Below are positions 49,318 through 58,832 of a stretch of DNA of 64,000 nt, in pieces. The position numbers and the translations under genes are program-made. The stretch is from Neobacillus cucumis (lineage in GTDB: Bacteria; Bacillota; Bacilli; Bacillales_B; DSM-18226): positions 62,001-126,000 of the forward strand of contig NZ_JAMBOH010000008.1 of the NCBI RefSeq assembly GCF_023715505.1. The letters are read 5' to 3'. How positions within the stretch are numbered: the stretch's first letter is position 1; the number at the start of each line of letters is the position of its first letter. The notes below the pieces were generated by a model. That model was given only the letters and a program-made list of their open reading frames with translations, did no database searches and was not told where the DNA came from.

Positions 49318-50094
49318 TTAATTCCCCCCTTCAACCGTTCTCTCACAGTCTATTTCTTGGGTAATATCATTTTTGACTCTTCCTGAAGAGGTATAAATGA
49401 CAGCCATTTTTCCTCTTAAATAGCCGATTACCTCTATATTTAAAAATTTCGCCAGCTGCACAGCCTGTTTAGTGGCGGCCGTACGGGAGCCGATTACAGG
49501 AAAGCCAAATTTTGCACCCTTTGAGAGCATTTCATATGAAACCCTTCCGGTTGTAAGTAAAATTAACCGTTCAGGAGGTAAACCCTTTCTTAGTGCATGG
49601 CCAATAATTTTATCCACTGCATTATGGCGGCCGATATCTTCGCGGATTGTGGTCGTGCCATCCTCCTCCACAATACAAGCGCCATGCATTCCCCCAGTTT
49701 CTAGATAAAGAGATGATCTTCCAGCAAATTCACTTCTCTTTTTTAATAGATAACTTAAGTCATATATTTGGTCTGAGGACACTTTGGCAAAGCCTTTAAC
49801 ATCTGTCATTGAGAAGAATGTGACACCTCTGCCACACCCGGCCGTATAGTGTTTCTTTTTCGAAAAAAATTGGGTTTCATCAAAATGAGAGTGAAGGGTA
49901 ACGTAGATAGCTCCCTTGTTTTCATCTATGTTGACAGCTTCAATATCGCTTGCATCCTGAATAAATCCTTCAGAAAACAAATATCCATATGCCCAATCTT
50001 CCAGGTCATATTTCGTTAATTGAAAAACAGCTATTTCGCAGCCGTTTAGATGTAAGGATATTGGATATTCATCGGGACAGCCTTTACGATTCAT
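49318..50094 (-). CDS. fdhD: Formate dehydrogenase accessory sulfurtransferase FdhD
   Basis: This 258-residue protein transfers sulfur to the molybdenum cofactor, required for active formate dehydrogenase. It has the conserved Cys motif in YTAGCGRGVTFF and DIGRHNAVDKIIGHAL. AGGAGGGAATGGT precedes the ATG. It lies just before fdhA, separated by 121 nt. Confidence 0.94.
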   Translation of the reverse strand: MNRKGCPDEYPISLHLNGCEIAVFQLTKYDLEDWAYGYLFSEGFIQDASDIEAVNIDENKGAIYVTLHSHFDETQFFSKKKHYTAGCGRGVTFFSMTDVKGFAKVSSDQIYDLSYLLKKRSEFAGRSSLYLETGGMHGACIVEEDGTTTIREDIGRHNAVDKIIGHALRKGLPPERLILLTTGRVSYEMLSKGAKFGFPVIGSRTAATKQAVQLAKFLNIEVIGYLRGKMAVIYTSSGRVKNDITQEIDCERTVEGGN

Positions 50095-50557
50095 ACCATT
50101 CCCTCCTACTAAAGGATATTTCCGTATTTATTATTGTAAAAATAGGAACAACGTCACTCAGCGATTTATGTCACAGCATTAAGCGGTAACTGCCTATTAG
50201 AAAGTAGATATTAGTAAGAAAAGTATTTAGACTCCCGTAAAAAACCCTGGCATTTCCACACTGTGATTATTTGTGTCAGATTTCCAACAAATTAACCCCT
50301 GTCGTTAGATATGGCTATTATCTCAGAAAACGGTTACATTTTAGCCTACCTTGCTTTCCGAACTTATCGTACACCTACACCAATATTTTGAAAGTAATAT
50401 TTATCACTTTGGACGGTTTCTAATAGTACTATTGGTCTATTTGTCATTTTTTTGTAACTATTAACTGTAAAAGGTTTGTGCATTGTCGATTCCTGTTATA
50501 TTTTTTATTTTGATTTATAATAAGGAAGGAGCTATTCTTCAAAAGGAGGTTTACATA
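50095..50557. other. Gap between fdhD and pdxK
   Basis: This 460-bp AT-rich divergent gap must hold both promoters. A weak Fnr-like pattern TGTGA-n6-TCGCT (minus strand, 50160-50175; two mismatches from the Fnr consensus TGTGAN6TCACA) lies 66 nt before fdhD. No repeat or RNA gene seen. Confidence 0.4.
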
Positions 50558-51391
50558 ATGACTATTAAAAAAGTACTAACAATAGCTGGTTCCGATTCAA
50601 GCGGCGGCGCCGGGCTTCAAGCGGATTTAAAAACATTCCAGGAGCTTGGCGTTTATGGAATGACAGGGATTACCTGTATCGTGACAATGGATCCAAAGGG
50701 CTGGCATCATAACGTATTCCCGATTGATGTCAATATCCTGGAAAAGCAGCTGGATACAATTCTTTCCGTTGGGATTGACGGGATGAAAACAGGTATGCTT
50801 GGTACCGTTGAAATCATCGAGCTAGTAGCACGAAAGATTGATGAACATCAATTAAAGAATGTTGTCATTGACCCTGTTATGGTTTGTAAAGGGGAAGATG
50901 AGGTGTTAAATCCGGAAACCACTGACGCAATGAGGGAACTGCTTCTTCCACGCGCCTATGTGGTCACACCAAACCTGTTTGAGGCTGGTCAGCTGGCAGG
51001 AATGAAGACACCAAAAACAATCGAAGAAATGAAAGAAGCAGCTGCAAAAATTCACGATCAAGGGGCTAAGTTCGTGTTGATTAAAGGCGGCAGCAAGCTT
51101 CAAACAGAAGAAAAGTCCATCGACCTTCTATTTGATGGGAAAGAATTTCAGATTTACGAATCCGAGAAGATTGAAACAAACTATACCCATGGTGCAGGCT
51201 GTACGAACTCTGCGGCAGTCGCAGCGGAGGTCGCTAAAGGCCATTCCGTCTATGAAGCCGTCGATGTGGCGAAGAGATTTGTTTCTGCGGGTATCCAGCA
51301 AGGTTTCCCTTTAAACGAATATGTAGGTCCAACCTGGCACGGTGCCTACCGCAATAAGAAAGCAGTCACAGAGTATTGTGAGGACTGCTAG
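50558..51391 (+). CDS. pdxK: Pyridoxal/hydroxymethylpyrimidine kinase PdxK
   Basis: This 277-residue ribokinase-like enzyme is the PdxK/ThiD2 type of Bacillus that phosphorylates pyridoxal and related compounds. Motifs are TIAGSDSSGGAGLQADLK and HGAGCTNSAAVAAE with the Cys-containing lid. AAAGGAGG precedes the ATG at 50558; upstream in-frame starts are not supported. Confidence 0.9.
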   Translation: MTIKKVLTIAGSDSSGGAGLQADLKTFQELGVYGMTGITCIVTMDPKGWHHNVFPIDVNILEKQLDTILSVGIDGMKTGMLGTVEIIELVARKIDEHQLKNVVIDPVMVCKGEDEVLNPETTDAMRELLLPRAYVVTPNLFEAGQLAGMKTPKTIEEMKEAAAKIHDQGAKFVLIKGGSKLQTEEKSIDLLFDGKEFQIYESEKIETNYTHGAGCTNSAAVAAEVAKGHSVYEAVDVAKRFVSAGIQQGFPLNEYVGPTWHGAYRNKKAVTEYCEDC

Positions 51392-51397
51392 GATTAT

Positions 51398-51424
51398 AAG
51401 GTCGAACGAAATGTTCGGCCTTTT
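51398..51424 (+). terminator. Terminator of pdxK
   Basis: AAGGTCGAAC and GTTCGGCCTTTT form a stem around GAAAT, 7 nt after the stop. Confidence 0.85.
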
Positions 51425-51463
51425 CTTTAATGATAGGAAATTATAAATAATGTCTTTAAGAAT

Positions 51464-51562
51464 TGTCTAGCTACAGCGCCTAGGGGCTCTTAGGTCTAAG
51501 CCACTCCGTCAAGAACGCTCGTCTATGCCTGTCGCCCTGTTCAAGGCGCTTCCGCTTTTCTT
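51464..51562 (+). repeat. Hairpin repeat, antisense to pdxK and yojF
   Basis: The element reads TGTCTAGCTACAGCGCCTAG to TCAAGGCGCTTCCGCTTTTC. It is a partial copy lacking the inner poly-C hairpin seen in the full form and is not stop-adjacent. Confidence 0.75.
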
Positions 51563-51677
51563 ATAAGCACGCTTTTCGCATTTTTCAAATGATTTTAGTA
51601 TGATAAATACATTATTAACAACAATACTGATTAGTTATTATTCATTTTTTTCAAGAGCGAAAGGAGGAAGCATATTT

Positions 51678-52025
51678 TTGGAAGTCATTGATGTTAAACA
51701 GGTTCAAGAAACGATTAACCGTTTTGCCAATAAGGATGTCTATATTCACCTTGAAACAACCAACGGTGCCTATGCATCCCATAACGACCAATCTTTCTTT
51801 TCTGCCGGAGCTTACATTCGCAATGCCCTTGTCCGATATGAACTAGGGAAGATTACGGGCAGCGGACCTTATCGGGTTGGTTTAAAAATAAACCTCGGCT
51901 GGATTTATGCAGAAGGAATCACTCATTTTGAGATTGATGAAGAAAACCATCTATTACTTGCCGGTCATGACTATGACGGAAAGCTTGCCGTTGCATTAGA
52001 AATTAGCGCCGTACCATTTGAATAA
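51678..52025 (+). CDS. yojF: DUF1806 family protein (YojF)
   Basis: This 115-residue protein (DUF1806) usually pairs with bshB2; it is 35 nt upstream here. Function is unknown. I chose a TTG start at 51678 because AAAGGAGG lies about 10 nt upstream; upstream in-frame codons would make an implausible hydrophobic N terminus. Confidence 0.85.
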   Translation: MEVIDVKQVQETINRFANKDVYIHLETTNGAYASHNDQSFFSAGAYIRNALVRYELGKITGSGPYRVGLKINLGWIYAEGITHFEIDEENHLLLAGHDYDGKLAVALEISAVPFE

Positions 52026-52060
52026 ATTTGTCCTGATAGACCCGAAAGGAGAATGATTTT

Positions 52061-52726
52061 ATGGAAAAACAACGCCATGTTTTAGTCGTTTTCCCTCATC
52101 CGGATGACGAGGCGTTTGGGGTATCCGGCACCATTGCCACCCATGTCGAGAACGGAACTCCCGTCACCTATGCCTGCTTAACCTTAGGGGAAATGGGACG
52201 CAATATGGGAAATCCCCCGTTTACGAATCGTGAAGAACTTCCGAAAATTAGAAAAGAAGAATTAAAGGCTGCTGCGGAAGCATTAGGAATCCAAGACTTA
52301 CGGATGCTTGGATATCGTGATAAAACGATTGAGTTTGAAGATGACGAGAAACTAACAAACCGAATTGCAGACATTATTGATGAAGTAAATCCTTCATTAA
52401 TTATCACCTTCTACCCTGGTTACTCGGTTCATCCTGACCATGATGCCACCGGTGCGGCGGTCGTACGGGCGGTTGAAAAAATGCCTGCAGCCGCACGGCC
52501 AACCTTACACTGTGTAGCCTTCTCCAAAAATTGCATCGATGAACTTGGCGAAGCCGACATCATTCATAATATTACGCCAGTAGCTGATAAGAAATTGGCC
52601 GCGATTCAGGCACACCGCTCGCAAACAGAGCATTCGTTTAAAGATACGATGGAAAAACTTAAAAATCAGGATCCGCAGCTTATGGTTTGGCTTAACAACG
52701 AACGGTTCTGGACCTATAAATTTTAA
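52061..52726 (+). CDS. bshB2: Bacillithiol biosynthesis deacetylase BshB2
   Basis: This 221-residue zinc deacetylase is from the LmbE family. It removes the acetyl group of GlcNAc-malate in bacillithiol synthesis, or acts on bacillithiol conjugates. Zinc motifs are HPDDEAFG and SVHPDHDATG. AAAGGAGAATG precedes the ATG. It is followed by a terminator that was split by an insertion. Confidence 0.92.
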   Translation: MEKQRHVLVVFPHPDDEAFGVSGTIATHVENGTPVTYACLTLGEMGRNMGNPPFTNREELPKIRKEELKAAAEALGIQDLRMLGYRDKTIEFEDDEKLTNRIADIIDEVNPSLIITFYPGYSVHPDHDATGAAVVRAVEKMPAAARPTLHCVAFSKNCIDELGEADIIHNITPVADKKLAAIQAHRSQTEHSFKDTMEKLKNQDPQLMVWLNNERFWTYKF

Positions 52727-52733
52727 TCAAAAA

Positions 52734-52892
52734 AAGCCCTTCAACCTGAGGCTACTGCAAAACACAAGATTTAATTACTGAAGCACGATATGTAGAGAAA
52801 TAGTAACAGGGTGAGACACTACCAGTGGTAGGTACTCACCCTTTTTTCATTTACTTTTGACTTTTGCAGTGCCCTACCTGAAGGGCCTTTTT
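52734..52892. terminator. bshB2 terminator interrupted by an insertion
   Basis: The arms AAAAAAGCCCTTCAACCTGA (52733-52749 region) and TGAAGGGCCTTTTTG (52879-52893) are separated by a 125-bp insertion. Joined, they give GCCCTTCA-ACC-TGAAGGGC followed by a T run. Confidence 0.8.
52750..52874. mobile_element. 125-bp miniature insertion in a terminator
   Basis: The element has inverted ends GGCTACTGCAAAA and GGGCACTGCAAAA, flanked by a 7-bp duplication AACCTGA/TACCTGA with one mismatch. A strong inner hairpin GGGTGAG...CTCACCC is at 52809-52841. There is no coding capacity. Confidence 0.8.
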
Positions 52893-52979
52893 GTTTAAGT
52901 ATAGCTTATAAATATATTCTTTTCCTTAAATGTTTCCTTCACCTTTTGACGGTTCAATCCTTAATGTCCGTTCATTCGC

Positions 52980-53834
52980 TTATAAAACCTCAAGAATCGC
53001 CTGTGCTACACCATGTTCATCATTCGTATCGGTAATCACATCACAGAGTGCTTTAATTTCATAGCTGGCATTCCCCATTGCAACCGATCTTCCTGCCCTC
53101 TCGAACATGGAGACATCATTCAAGTTATCTCCAATCGCCATTGTCTCATCCATGTCAATTCCTTTAGCTTTTGCAAAAGCCTCTAGAGCAAGACCTTTTT
53201 GAGCCTGTTTATTGGTGATTTCAAGATTCTCGTGGCCGGAAGAGGTAATATCCAAGTCCGACAAATCATGAAGGTCTTCACCTGCTGCTTTAAGTTTACC
53301 GCGATCAAAGCAAAATGCCAGCACCTTATAGATTTGATAATTTTCATCCGCAAAAAGAAGCTCGTAGTCTTCTGTTTGGTGAATTAAGCCATCACGGATC
53401 CTTGCCCCCGCTGCATGTCTAATTTCTTCAGGATCCATCTCAGGATTAGCGCTGACAACAATGTCCACCAAGATGGAAACAGCTTTCTCCGGATCCAGTG
53501 TGTAGGCACCTTTATCAGTATAAACCTCAAAATAGACATCATGGTCACTTAGTTTAGCTGCAATCGCTCTCGCCAGCGGTTTACTAATCGGTGTAGAAGA
53601 TAAAACTTCCCCTTCCTTTGAGCGGACCTCAGCCCCATTCACACAAATAACAGGACATGTTAAGCCAGCCTGTGATAACACATAGGAAGCCTCCTGATAA
53701 GACCGGCCTGTTGCCACGACAAATTCGATTCCTTCAGCCTGCGCTTTTAGGATCGCTTGTTTATTTTCCTCACTGATTTGTTGAACTGAATTTAATAATG
53801 TTCCATCCATGTCTGAAGCAATACATTTAATCAT
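52980..53834 (-). CDS. Cof-type HAD phosphatase
   Basis: This 284-residue HAD hydrolase has the catalytic motif I DMDGTLLNS, a C2B cap domain and motif IV GDNLNDVSMFERAG. The family hydrolyses sugar phosphates, FMN or pyridoxal phosphate; the substrate is not predictable. AAAGGTGG precedes the ATG at 53834; the upstream ATG is unsupported. Confidence 0.9.
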   Translation of the reverse strand: MIKCIASDMDGTLLNSVQQISEENKQAILKAQAEGIEFVVATGRSYQEASYVLSQAGLTCPVICVNGAEVRSKEGEVLSSTPISKPLARAIAAKLSDHDVYFEVYTDKGAYTLDPEKAVSILVDIVVSANPEMDPEEIRHAAGARIRDGLIHQTEDYELLFADENYQIYKVLAFCFDRGKLKAAGEDLHDLSDLDITSSGHENLEITNKQAQKGLALEAFAKAKGIDMDETMAIGDNLNDVSMFERAGRSVAMGNASYEIKALCDVITDTNDEHGVAQAILEVL

Positions 53835-53913
53835 GTTGTCCACCTTTTCCATTTTTTCTGGCTATAGTATTGCCATTCTAACATAGATTAGCAGCCTTTA
53901 AAGCATGGAAAGC

Positions 53914-54591
53914 TCACTCCAAATACTTACTGCCTTCGCGAACACTAAGGGGAGCTAACTTATGGCCTTCAATAAATTCCTTTACAGTTGCAGGATTTGT
54001 TTTTGAAAACTCCCTCAACGCCCAGCCAATTGCTTTTTGAATAAAAAATTCCTTACTATCAGCATTTTCCAATATGTAACGAAAAAGTAGGTCTTCATTC
54101 GTTTTTTCTTTATATTTCAGTTGAAAAAGAATCGCCGCCCTCCGCAGCCACATATTTTCATGAAGAGCCCAGCCGTTAATTGCTTCTTCAATGACTTCTG
54201 GAAAATCGCCTGCTATTTTTCCAACTGGTTTGGGAGCAACAGCATCTACGGTATCCCACCAGGATTTGGTCGTAATCAGCCATTCCATGAACGGCAGGTC
54301 ACTTTTTTGCAGCTTATTCAAGGATTTTTCCATATAAGTTAAGGCAGTATACTGATATTCTCGTTCTTGCTTATTCCAAAGTTCCTCTATTAGCTCTTTA
54401 TTAAAAGGCTCTTTTAAGATTCCTGTTTCCTTAAAAAATTGTTTTTCTAATTTCTTACGTAATGGGGATTTAATTCCCAGGAAAGGAAAATGGCCTTTCA
54501 TATAATTTTGCATGGGTTTAGCGTTGGCTGCATTACGATTTTCCTCAAACAGCCTTATTAATAACGCGATTCTTGCTACCACAGCATTCAT
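53914..54591 (-). CDS. AlkD-like DNA alkylation repair glycosylase
   Basis: This 225-residue protein has the HEAT-like helical repeats of AlkD. The active-site pattern KSWWDTVDAVAP holds the Trp (112) and Asp (116) that match W109 and D113 of B. cereus AlkD. The C-terminal KEFFIQKAIGWALREF is also conserved. AlkD removes alkylated bases. The start is uncertain: the ATG at 54591 has GGTGAG very close; a GTG at 54582 is spaced better. Confidence 0.85.
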   Translation of the reverse strand: MNAVVARIALLIRLFEENRNAANAKPMQNYMKGHFPFLGIKSPLRKKLEKQFFKETGILKEPFNKELIEELWNKQEREYQYTALTYMEKSLNKLQKSDLPFMEWLITTKSWWDTVDAVAPKPVGKIAGDFPEVIEEAINGWALHENMWLRRAAILFQLKYKEKTNEDLLFRYILENADSKEFFIQKAIGWALREFSKTNPATVKEFIEGHKLAPLSVREGSKYLE

Positions 54592-54710
54592 CCTCTCACC
54601 GAATCGTACCACCATTATTAGTTCTACTTTTTCCCAATTTTCCCTTTACTTTATACTGATAAACCCATCACACTTTTCACACACTATTAGCAGATAGGGG
54701 GGATACATAG

Positions 54711-54866
54711 ATGACAAAGAAATTTAATAAAGGCAGCCGTAATCAAAATTCACCGCAAGCAGGGCACTCAGAAGCTGAATTTGGCACAGAGTTCGTCAGC
54801 GGTGATAACAGTAAGGGAAATAAACGCAATAAAGGGCAGCAAAGTAAGACCAATCCGCATAAATAA
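54711..54866 (+). CDS. Small hydrophilic protein, 51 residues
   Basis: The frame reads MTKKFNKGSRNQNSPQAGHS and ends NKGQQSKTNPHK. It is basic, Asn/Gln/Lys/Ser-rich, and contains EFGTEFVSGDN, which resembles the GPR protease site EFGTEFASETN of gamma-type SASPs. AGGGGGGAT sits 8 nt from the ATG and a terminator follows the stop, so the gene is well delimited. I infer a minor SASP-like spore protein. A match to a known Ssp family was not made from memory. Confidence 0.65.
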   Translation: MTKKFNKGSRNQNSPQAGHSEAEFGTEFVSGDNSKGNKRNKGQQSKTNPHK

Positions 54867-54867
54867 T

Positions 54868-54891
54868 ATGCCGGGGATTTCCCCGGCATTA
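54868..54891. terminator. Bidirectional terminator after the small gene
   Basis: ATGCCGGGGA and TCCCCGGCAT form a perfect stem between the 51-residue gene and the convergent ATPase gene. Confidence 0.85.
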
Positions 54892-54896
54892 TCCAT

Positions 54897-56000
54897 TCAT
54901 TGAACCTTACTCGCAGACAAATCCTTTATTTCCTCAGCAATTCTCGCTTTAATTTTTTCAACAACTGAGAAATCCATTGCGGCTACATAAATCTCTTCCA
55001 GCTCATCATGCAGGGATTTAGCTTTAGACAGATAACTGGTCGCTTCTGTCATCTTATTTTTATATTTTTCAGCAATGTTACTTATAAAATCAGCATAAAG
55101 CTCATCGGTACCTGGCTCAATCAAAAGCTCATACATATCAATGATCTCATCACCGTCTCTGCTTGGGAAATATTCATGCGGCGCGGTACTGTCAAAAATG
55201 GCTACACCCAGCTCCCTGAAAATGACCATATCAAGGCTGTGCGGGTCAAAACCGCAATGATAAACTTCTACATCGATGCCGCGCTCCTCACCTGCAGCTG
55301 CGAGCTTTTTCAGCATCGTAGATTTCCCAGAGCCTGGACGCCCTTTGATAAAATAGCGTTTTGGTATTTCCTCGGTTAGATTTGGAACAAAATCGACGGC
55401 TCCCTGCGGCGTAGCAGCCCCTAAAAAGCGATGGCGGACTTCCGGGGTCTTATTTAACTTTATTTTTCCGAAGAAGGAATCAATTAATTTTTTCGTCAAT
55501 TGGTCCGCTTTTATAAAATCCATACTGCTAATATAAACTTTTTCCCACTCATCATGAATCTCCAATGCTTCATTAAACGTTGCATAGGCCTTCTGAAATG
55601 AATGAGCGATTTGATTTGTCAGCTTTTGAATCACATTCTTCTTTAGGTTAAGCTCCCGGGAATTCCAGGCCTCGCCAAGGTTTATATACTCCTCGACAGC
55701 TCCGGGCGCCTTAGGCTCAATTACATGCGGCGCTGTACCGTCCACAATACCCACCTTTAAAGCTGGAATGATTACACCATCAATCGAGTTATTATCAGAA
55801 GAACAATGAAGCAACTCAATATTGTAGCCCTTTTCAACCCACTCCTGGCCAATTTTCTTCATAAGTGAGGATTTACCGGTTCCCGGTCCGCCTTTTAAAA
55901 TAAACAATCTCTCTAATCCTTGTAGGTTGGAGTCATAAAGACTATAAAATCCTCTGGCAGTATTACCGCCGGCAAAATAATTTTTGATTTTTCCTGCCAC
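54897..56000 (-). CDS. Tandem P-loop ATPase protein
   Basis: This 367-residue protein is an internal duplication of two ATPase halves. Each half has a Walker A motif (GGPGTGKSS near 38 and GRPGSGKST near 220). Each then has a parallel motif set: LLHCSSDNNSIDGVIIP vs VYHCGFDPHSLDMVIFR, VDGTAPH vs FDSTAPH, and VYISSMDF vs IYVAAMDF. It belongs to a poorly characterised family of bacterial nucleotide-binding proteins (PRK06851-like). Function unknown. Confidence 0.8.
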   Translation of the reverse strand: MAGKIKNYFAGGNTARGFYSLYDSNLQGLERLFILKGGPGTGKSSLMKKIGQEWVEKGYNIELLHCSSDNNSIDGVIIPALKVGIVDGTAPHVIEPKAPGAVEEYINLGEAWNSRELNLKKNVIQKLTNQIAHSFQKAYATFNEALEIHDEWEKVYISSMDFIKADQLTKKLIDSFFGKIKLNKTPEVRHRFLGAATPQGAVDFVPNLTEEIPKRYFIKGRPGSGKSTMLKKLAAAGEERGIDVEVYHCGFDPHSLDMVIFRELGVAIFDSTAPHEYFPSRDGDEIIDMYELLIEPGTDELYADFISNIAEKYKNKMTEATSYLSKAKSLHDELEEIYVAAMDFSVVEKIKARIAEEIKDLSASKVQ

Positions 56001-56206
56001 CCATCAACACTCCCTTTTAACAAGCCTTTACCTTAAGAGGTATTAGACTAGTTTTCTAACAAGCAAAGGTTACCTAAAGTTTAAAAGTCAACCCTTTTGG
56101 AGGTGACTCACTTTTCAGATTATCTTATGCTTTTTTGTTTTTTAGGTGAGTGCCTATGAAAAATTTATCTTACATGAATGCTTGAGTAAGATTGTCAGTC
56201 CAACTT

Positions 56207-56683
56207 TTATTTAGTCACCGGGGTAAATTCAGCCTTTGTGATTTCTTGTAATTTATTAGGTGCAAGCACGATCTGAACACCAATTTTCCCCGCACTGACG
56301 ACCATTGATTCCAGCCCTCTGCTGCTCTCATCAAGGAAGGTTCTATACTCTTTTTTCATGCCGATCGGTGAGCAGCCGCCGCGGATATAGCCTGTCCACT
56401 TTTGAATGTCCTTCATGGGCAGCATCTCCATGCTTTTTTCTCCCGCCGCTTTGGCGGCCCTTTTCAGATCGAGTTCCTCCGCTACGGGTATGACAAATAC
56501 AAAAATATTTTTACTAGCACCCTGGGCCACAAGGGTTTTATAGACCTCCTTAAGATCCTTTCCAATTTTTTGGGCTACCGATATTCCATCAATTTTTCCA
56601 TCTTTATGATCGTATGTAAGCATTTCATACTCGACCTTTTTCGCGTCAAGTATCCGCATCGCATTTGTTTTTGCCTGTGCCAT
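56207..56683 (-). CDS. YbaK/EbsC-type Cys-tRNA(Pro) deacylase
   Basis: This 158-residue protein belongs to the YbaK/ProX editing family, which hydrolyses Cys mischarged on tRNA-Pro. It has the conserved Lys region (VYKTLVAQG), VPVAEELDLKRAAKAAG and YIRGGCSPIGMKK. The ATG at 56683 follows AAAGG; two upstream ATGs are close to the site. Confidence 0.9.
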   Translation of the reverse strand: MAQAKTNAMRILDAKKVEYEMLTYDHKDGKIDGISVAQKIGKDLKEVYKTLVAQGASKNIFVFVIPVAEELDLKRAAKAAGEKSMEMLPMKDIQKWTGYIRGGCSPIGMKKEYRTFLDESSRGLESMVVSAGKIGVQIVLAPNKLQEITKAEFTPVTK

Positions 56684-56974
56684 TACCATCATCCTTTAAA
56701 CCATTTATATAATGGCATTATATCATTTGCCATTTTGGATTGAAAAACCTTGACATACACAAAATCATCCAAAATCTGTCACCCGTTTGTCACTCTATCA
56801 AGCAACTATTATAGTAAACTAAAATTAAGATCATACCTTAACTGCATTGAGATAGGGCAGAGTGCCGCTACCAAGCCATATATCACAGTGAATACAATCA
56901 CATTTTTACTTTAACTCGCGCAAATTATTTATTTAAAAAAAGTATTCCCCCATAAATTGACTGAGGTGAAAACG

Positions 56975-57430
56975 ATGAAATATGATTTAGTATTATTACA
57001 TCCCCCTAGTGTATATGACTTTAGAAAGAACTCGTTACTAGCCGGTCCCATCAGTGATGTGGTCCCATCCTCACCCGTATTTGAGATGTACCCGATTGGG
57101 CTGACAAGTATTGCCGATTATTTAGAACAGTATGGTCTAAAGGTGAAAATTATTAATATTGCGAACCGCATGCTGATGAGTGACAAATTTGATGTCGAAG
57201 CAAAGCTCCGAAAAATAAAAACAAAGGCATTCGGAATCGACCTTCATTGGCTGCCGCATGCACACGGAAGTATTGAACTCGCAAAGATTGTAAAAACCCT
57301 TCATCCTGAAACGCCCATTATCTTTGGCGGCTTATCAGCCACTTATTATCATAAGGAGCTAATCGAATATCCATTTATTGATTTTGTTATGCGGGGTGAC
57401 TCAACCAAAAAGCTGATGCTTTACTCATGA
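56975..57430 (+). pseudogene. B12-binding/radical SAM protein, N-terminal half
   Basis: This 151-residue frame has a cobalamin-binding-type Rossmann domain (LVLLHPPSVYDFRKN, GLTSIADYLEQYGLKVKIIN, PIIFGGLSATYYH) and ends FVMRGDSTKKLMLYS. Intact relatives continue RGDST-x-E into a radical SAM domain. Its stop overlaps the next frame by 4 nt, and a one-base gain in the A5 run at 57407-57411 would join the two frames. GAGGTGAAAACG precedes the ATG. Confidence 0.75.
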
Positions 57431-58779
57431 ATAAAATCGAAGCCCACAATACCCATTACGCTGATATTCCTAATTTTACTTGGAAAAAAGGGAAAGAATA
57501 TGGTTACAATCCTATCACATATGTTCCAAAAGACTTGGATGATATTGATATTCCAGGCTATCGCTATACCATTCGATCTGTGTTTAAATATCGCAACTTC
57601 CTTGATCCGCTGCCATACAACGGCTGGCTTCATTATCCTAACACGGCCTTGTTAACGGCTAGAGGCTGTACCCAAAACTGCTTAATTTACGGTGGGTCGA
57701 GAGAGGCATACGACCAAAACTGTAATCGGAATTCACTGGCACTACGTTCTCCGAAGAAGCTTACCAGTGATATTCAATTCATTTCACGTTTCAGCCGCGC
57801 CCCTATTTTTATCCTGCATGACCTTCGTCAAGGCGGGCGGGAATATGTCCAAGAGTTTTTCAGCCGGCTAAAAGAACTCCATTTAAAAAATGAAATTGTG
57901 TTTGAATTATTCCAATATGCTGATGAAGAATATTTTAAAATGATGAATGACAGCGTTCCAAAATATAGTATTGAGATCACCCTTGAAACACACGATGAAA
58001 AAATCAGGCGCTATAATGGTAAATTTAGCTGCACTAATCAAAAGGTGATTGATACCCTTAATTTTGCTTTAAAACATAATTGTAAAAAGATTGACCTATT
58101 CTTCATGGTTGGAATCCCAGGGCAGACCTACACAAGTGCTGTCGAAAATATCGATTTCTGTGAAACGATTCATCTGGCCTGTAATAAGGACCCGAGAATC
58201 TTTTACTTTGTAGCGCCACTGGCGCCGTTCCTTGACCCTGCCAGTCCTGCCTTCGAGCATCCAGAAGTTCATGGCTATAAGAAGTATTGCCACACCATTG
58301 AGGACCACCGCAAGGCGATTACCCAGCCATCCTGGAAGCACATGTTAAGCTATGAAACGAAAGATATGACACGTGATGATATTGTCAACTCCACTTACGA
58401 AGCAGCTGAACGTCTTAATGACTTTAAATTAGAGTACGACTTGATTAATAAAGAGGACTACTATGGTCTCAGGGAGAAAATTGAAAAATCAAAGGAATAT
58501 ATTAAGAAGATTGACTATGTACTTTCTCTTCCTGCTGATGAGCAAGCGTTTGAATTAGCCAGAATTCAGGAAGATATCGAGGAGTTGAATAAATATAGTA
58601 TCTGCGAAAAAAATGAATTGAAATGGGAGGTACAAAAGAATTACGCTAACTTTTTTTCTCTTGCAATGGTCGGTATCGAACAGCTATATGAGGATTATGT
58701 TAACAAAATCAGGCATTTTTTAAGCCCAAAACGCCGCCATCAATTTAAACTTGATACAGAATACCTGAAAATAAAATAA
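57427..58779 (+). pseudogene. B12-binding/radical SAM protein, C-terminal half
   Basis: This 450-residue frame is the radical SAM part. The expected C-x3-C-x2-C cluster motif reads CTQNCLIYGG: Cys81 and Cys85 are present, the third is Tyr88 (TAC at 57688-57690). One transition (TGC to TAC) explains this. With the frame break upstream, the protein has lost its cluster. Other family features (LETHDEKIRRYNGKFSC, FFMVGIPGQTY) remain. Independent translation from the overlapping ATG is possible but lacks a ribosome site. Confidence 0.75.
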
Positions 58780-58781
58780 TT

Positions 58782-58817
58782 AAAAATGGTATCGGATTCT
58801 ATTCCGATACCATTTTT
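58782..58817. terminator. Bidirectional terminator, radical SAM gene and livF
   Basis: AAAAATGGTATCGG and CCGATACCATTTTT form a 14-bp stem between the convergent units. Confidence 0.9.
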
Positions 58818-58832
58818 GGTATAGCTTCAACA

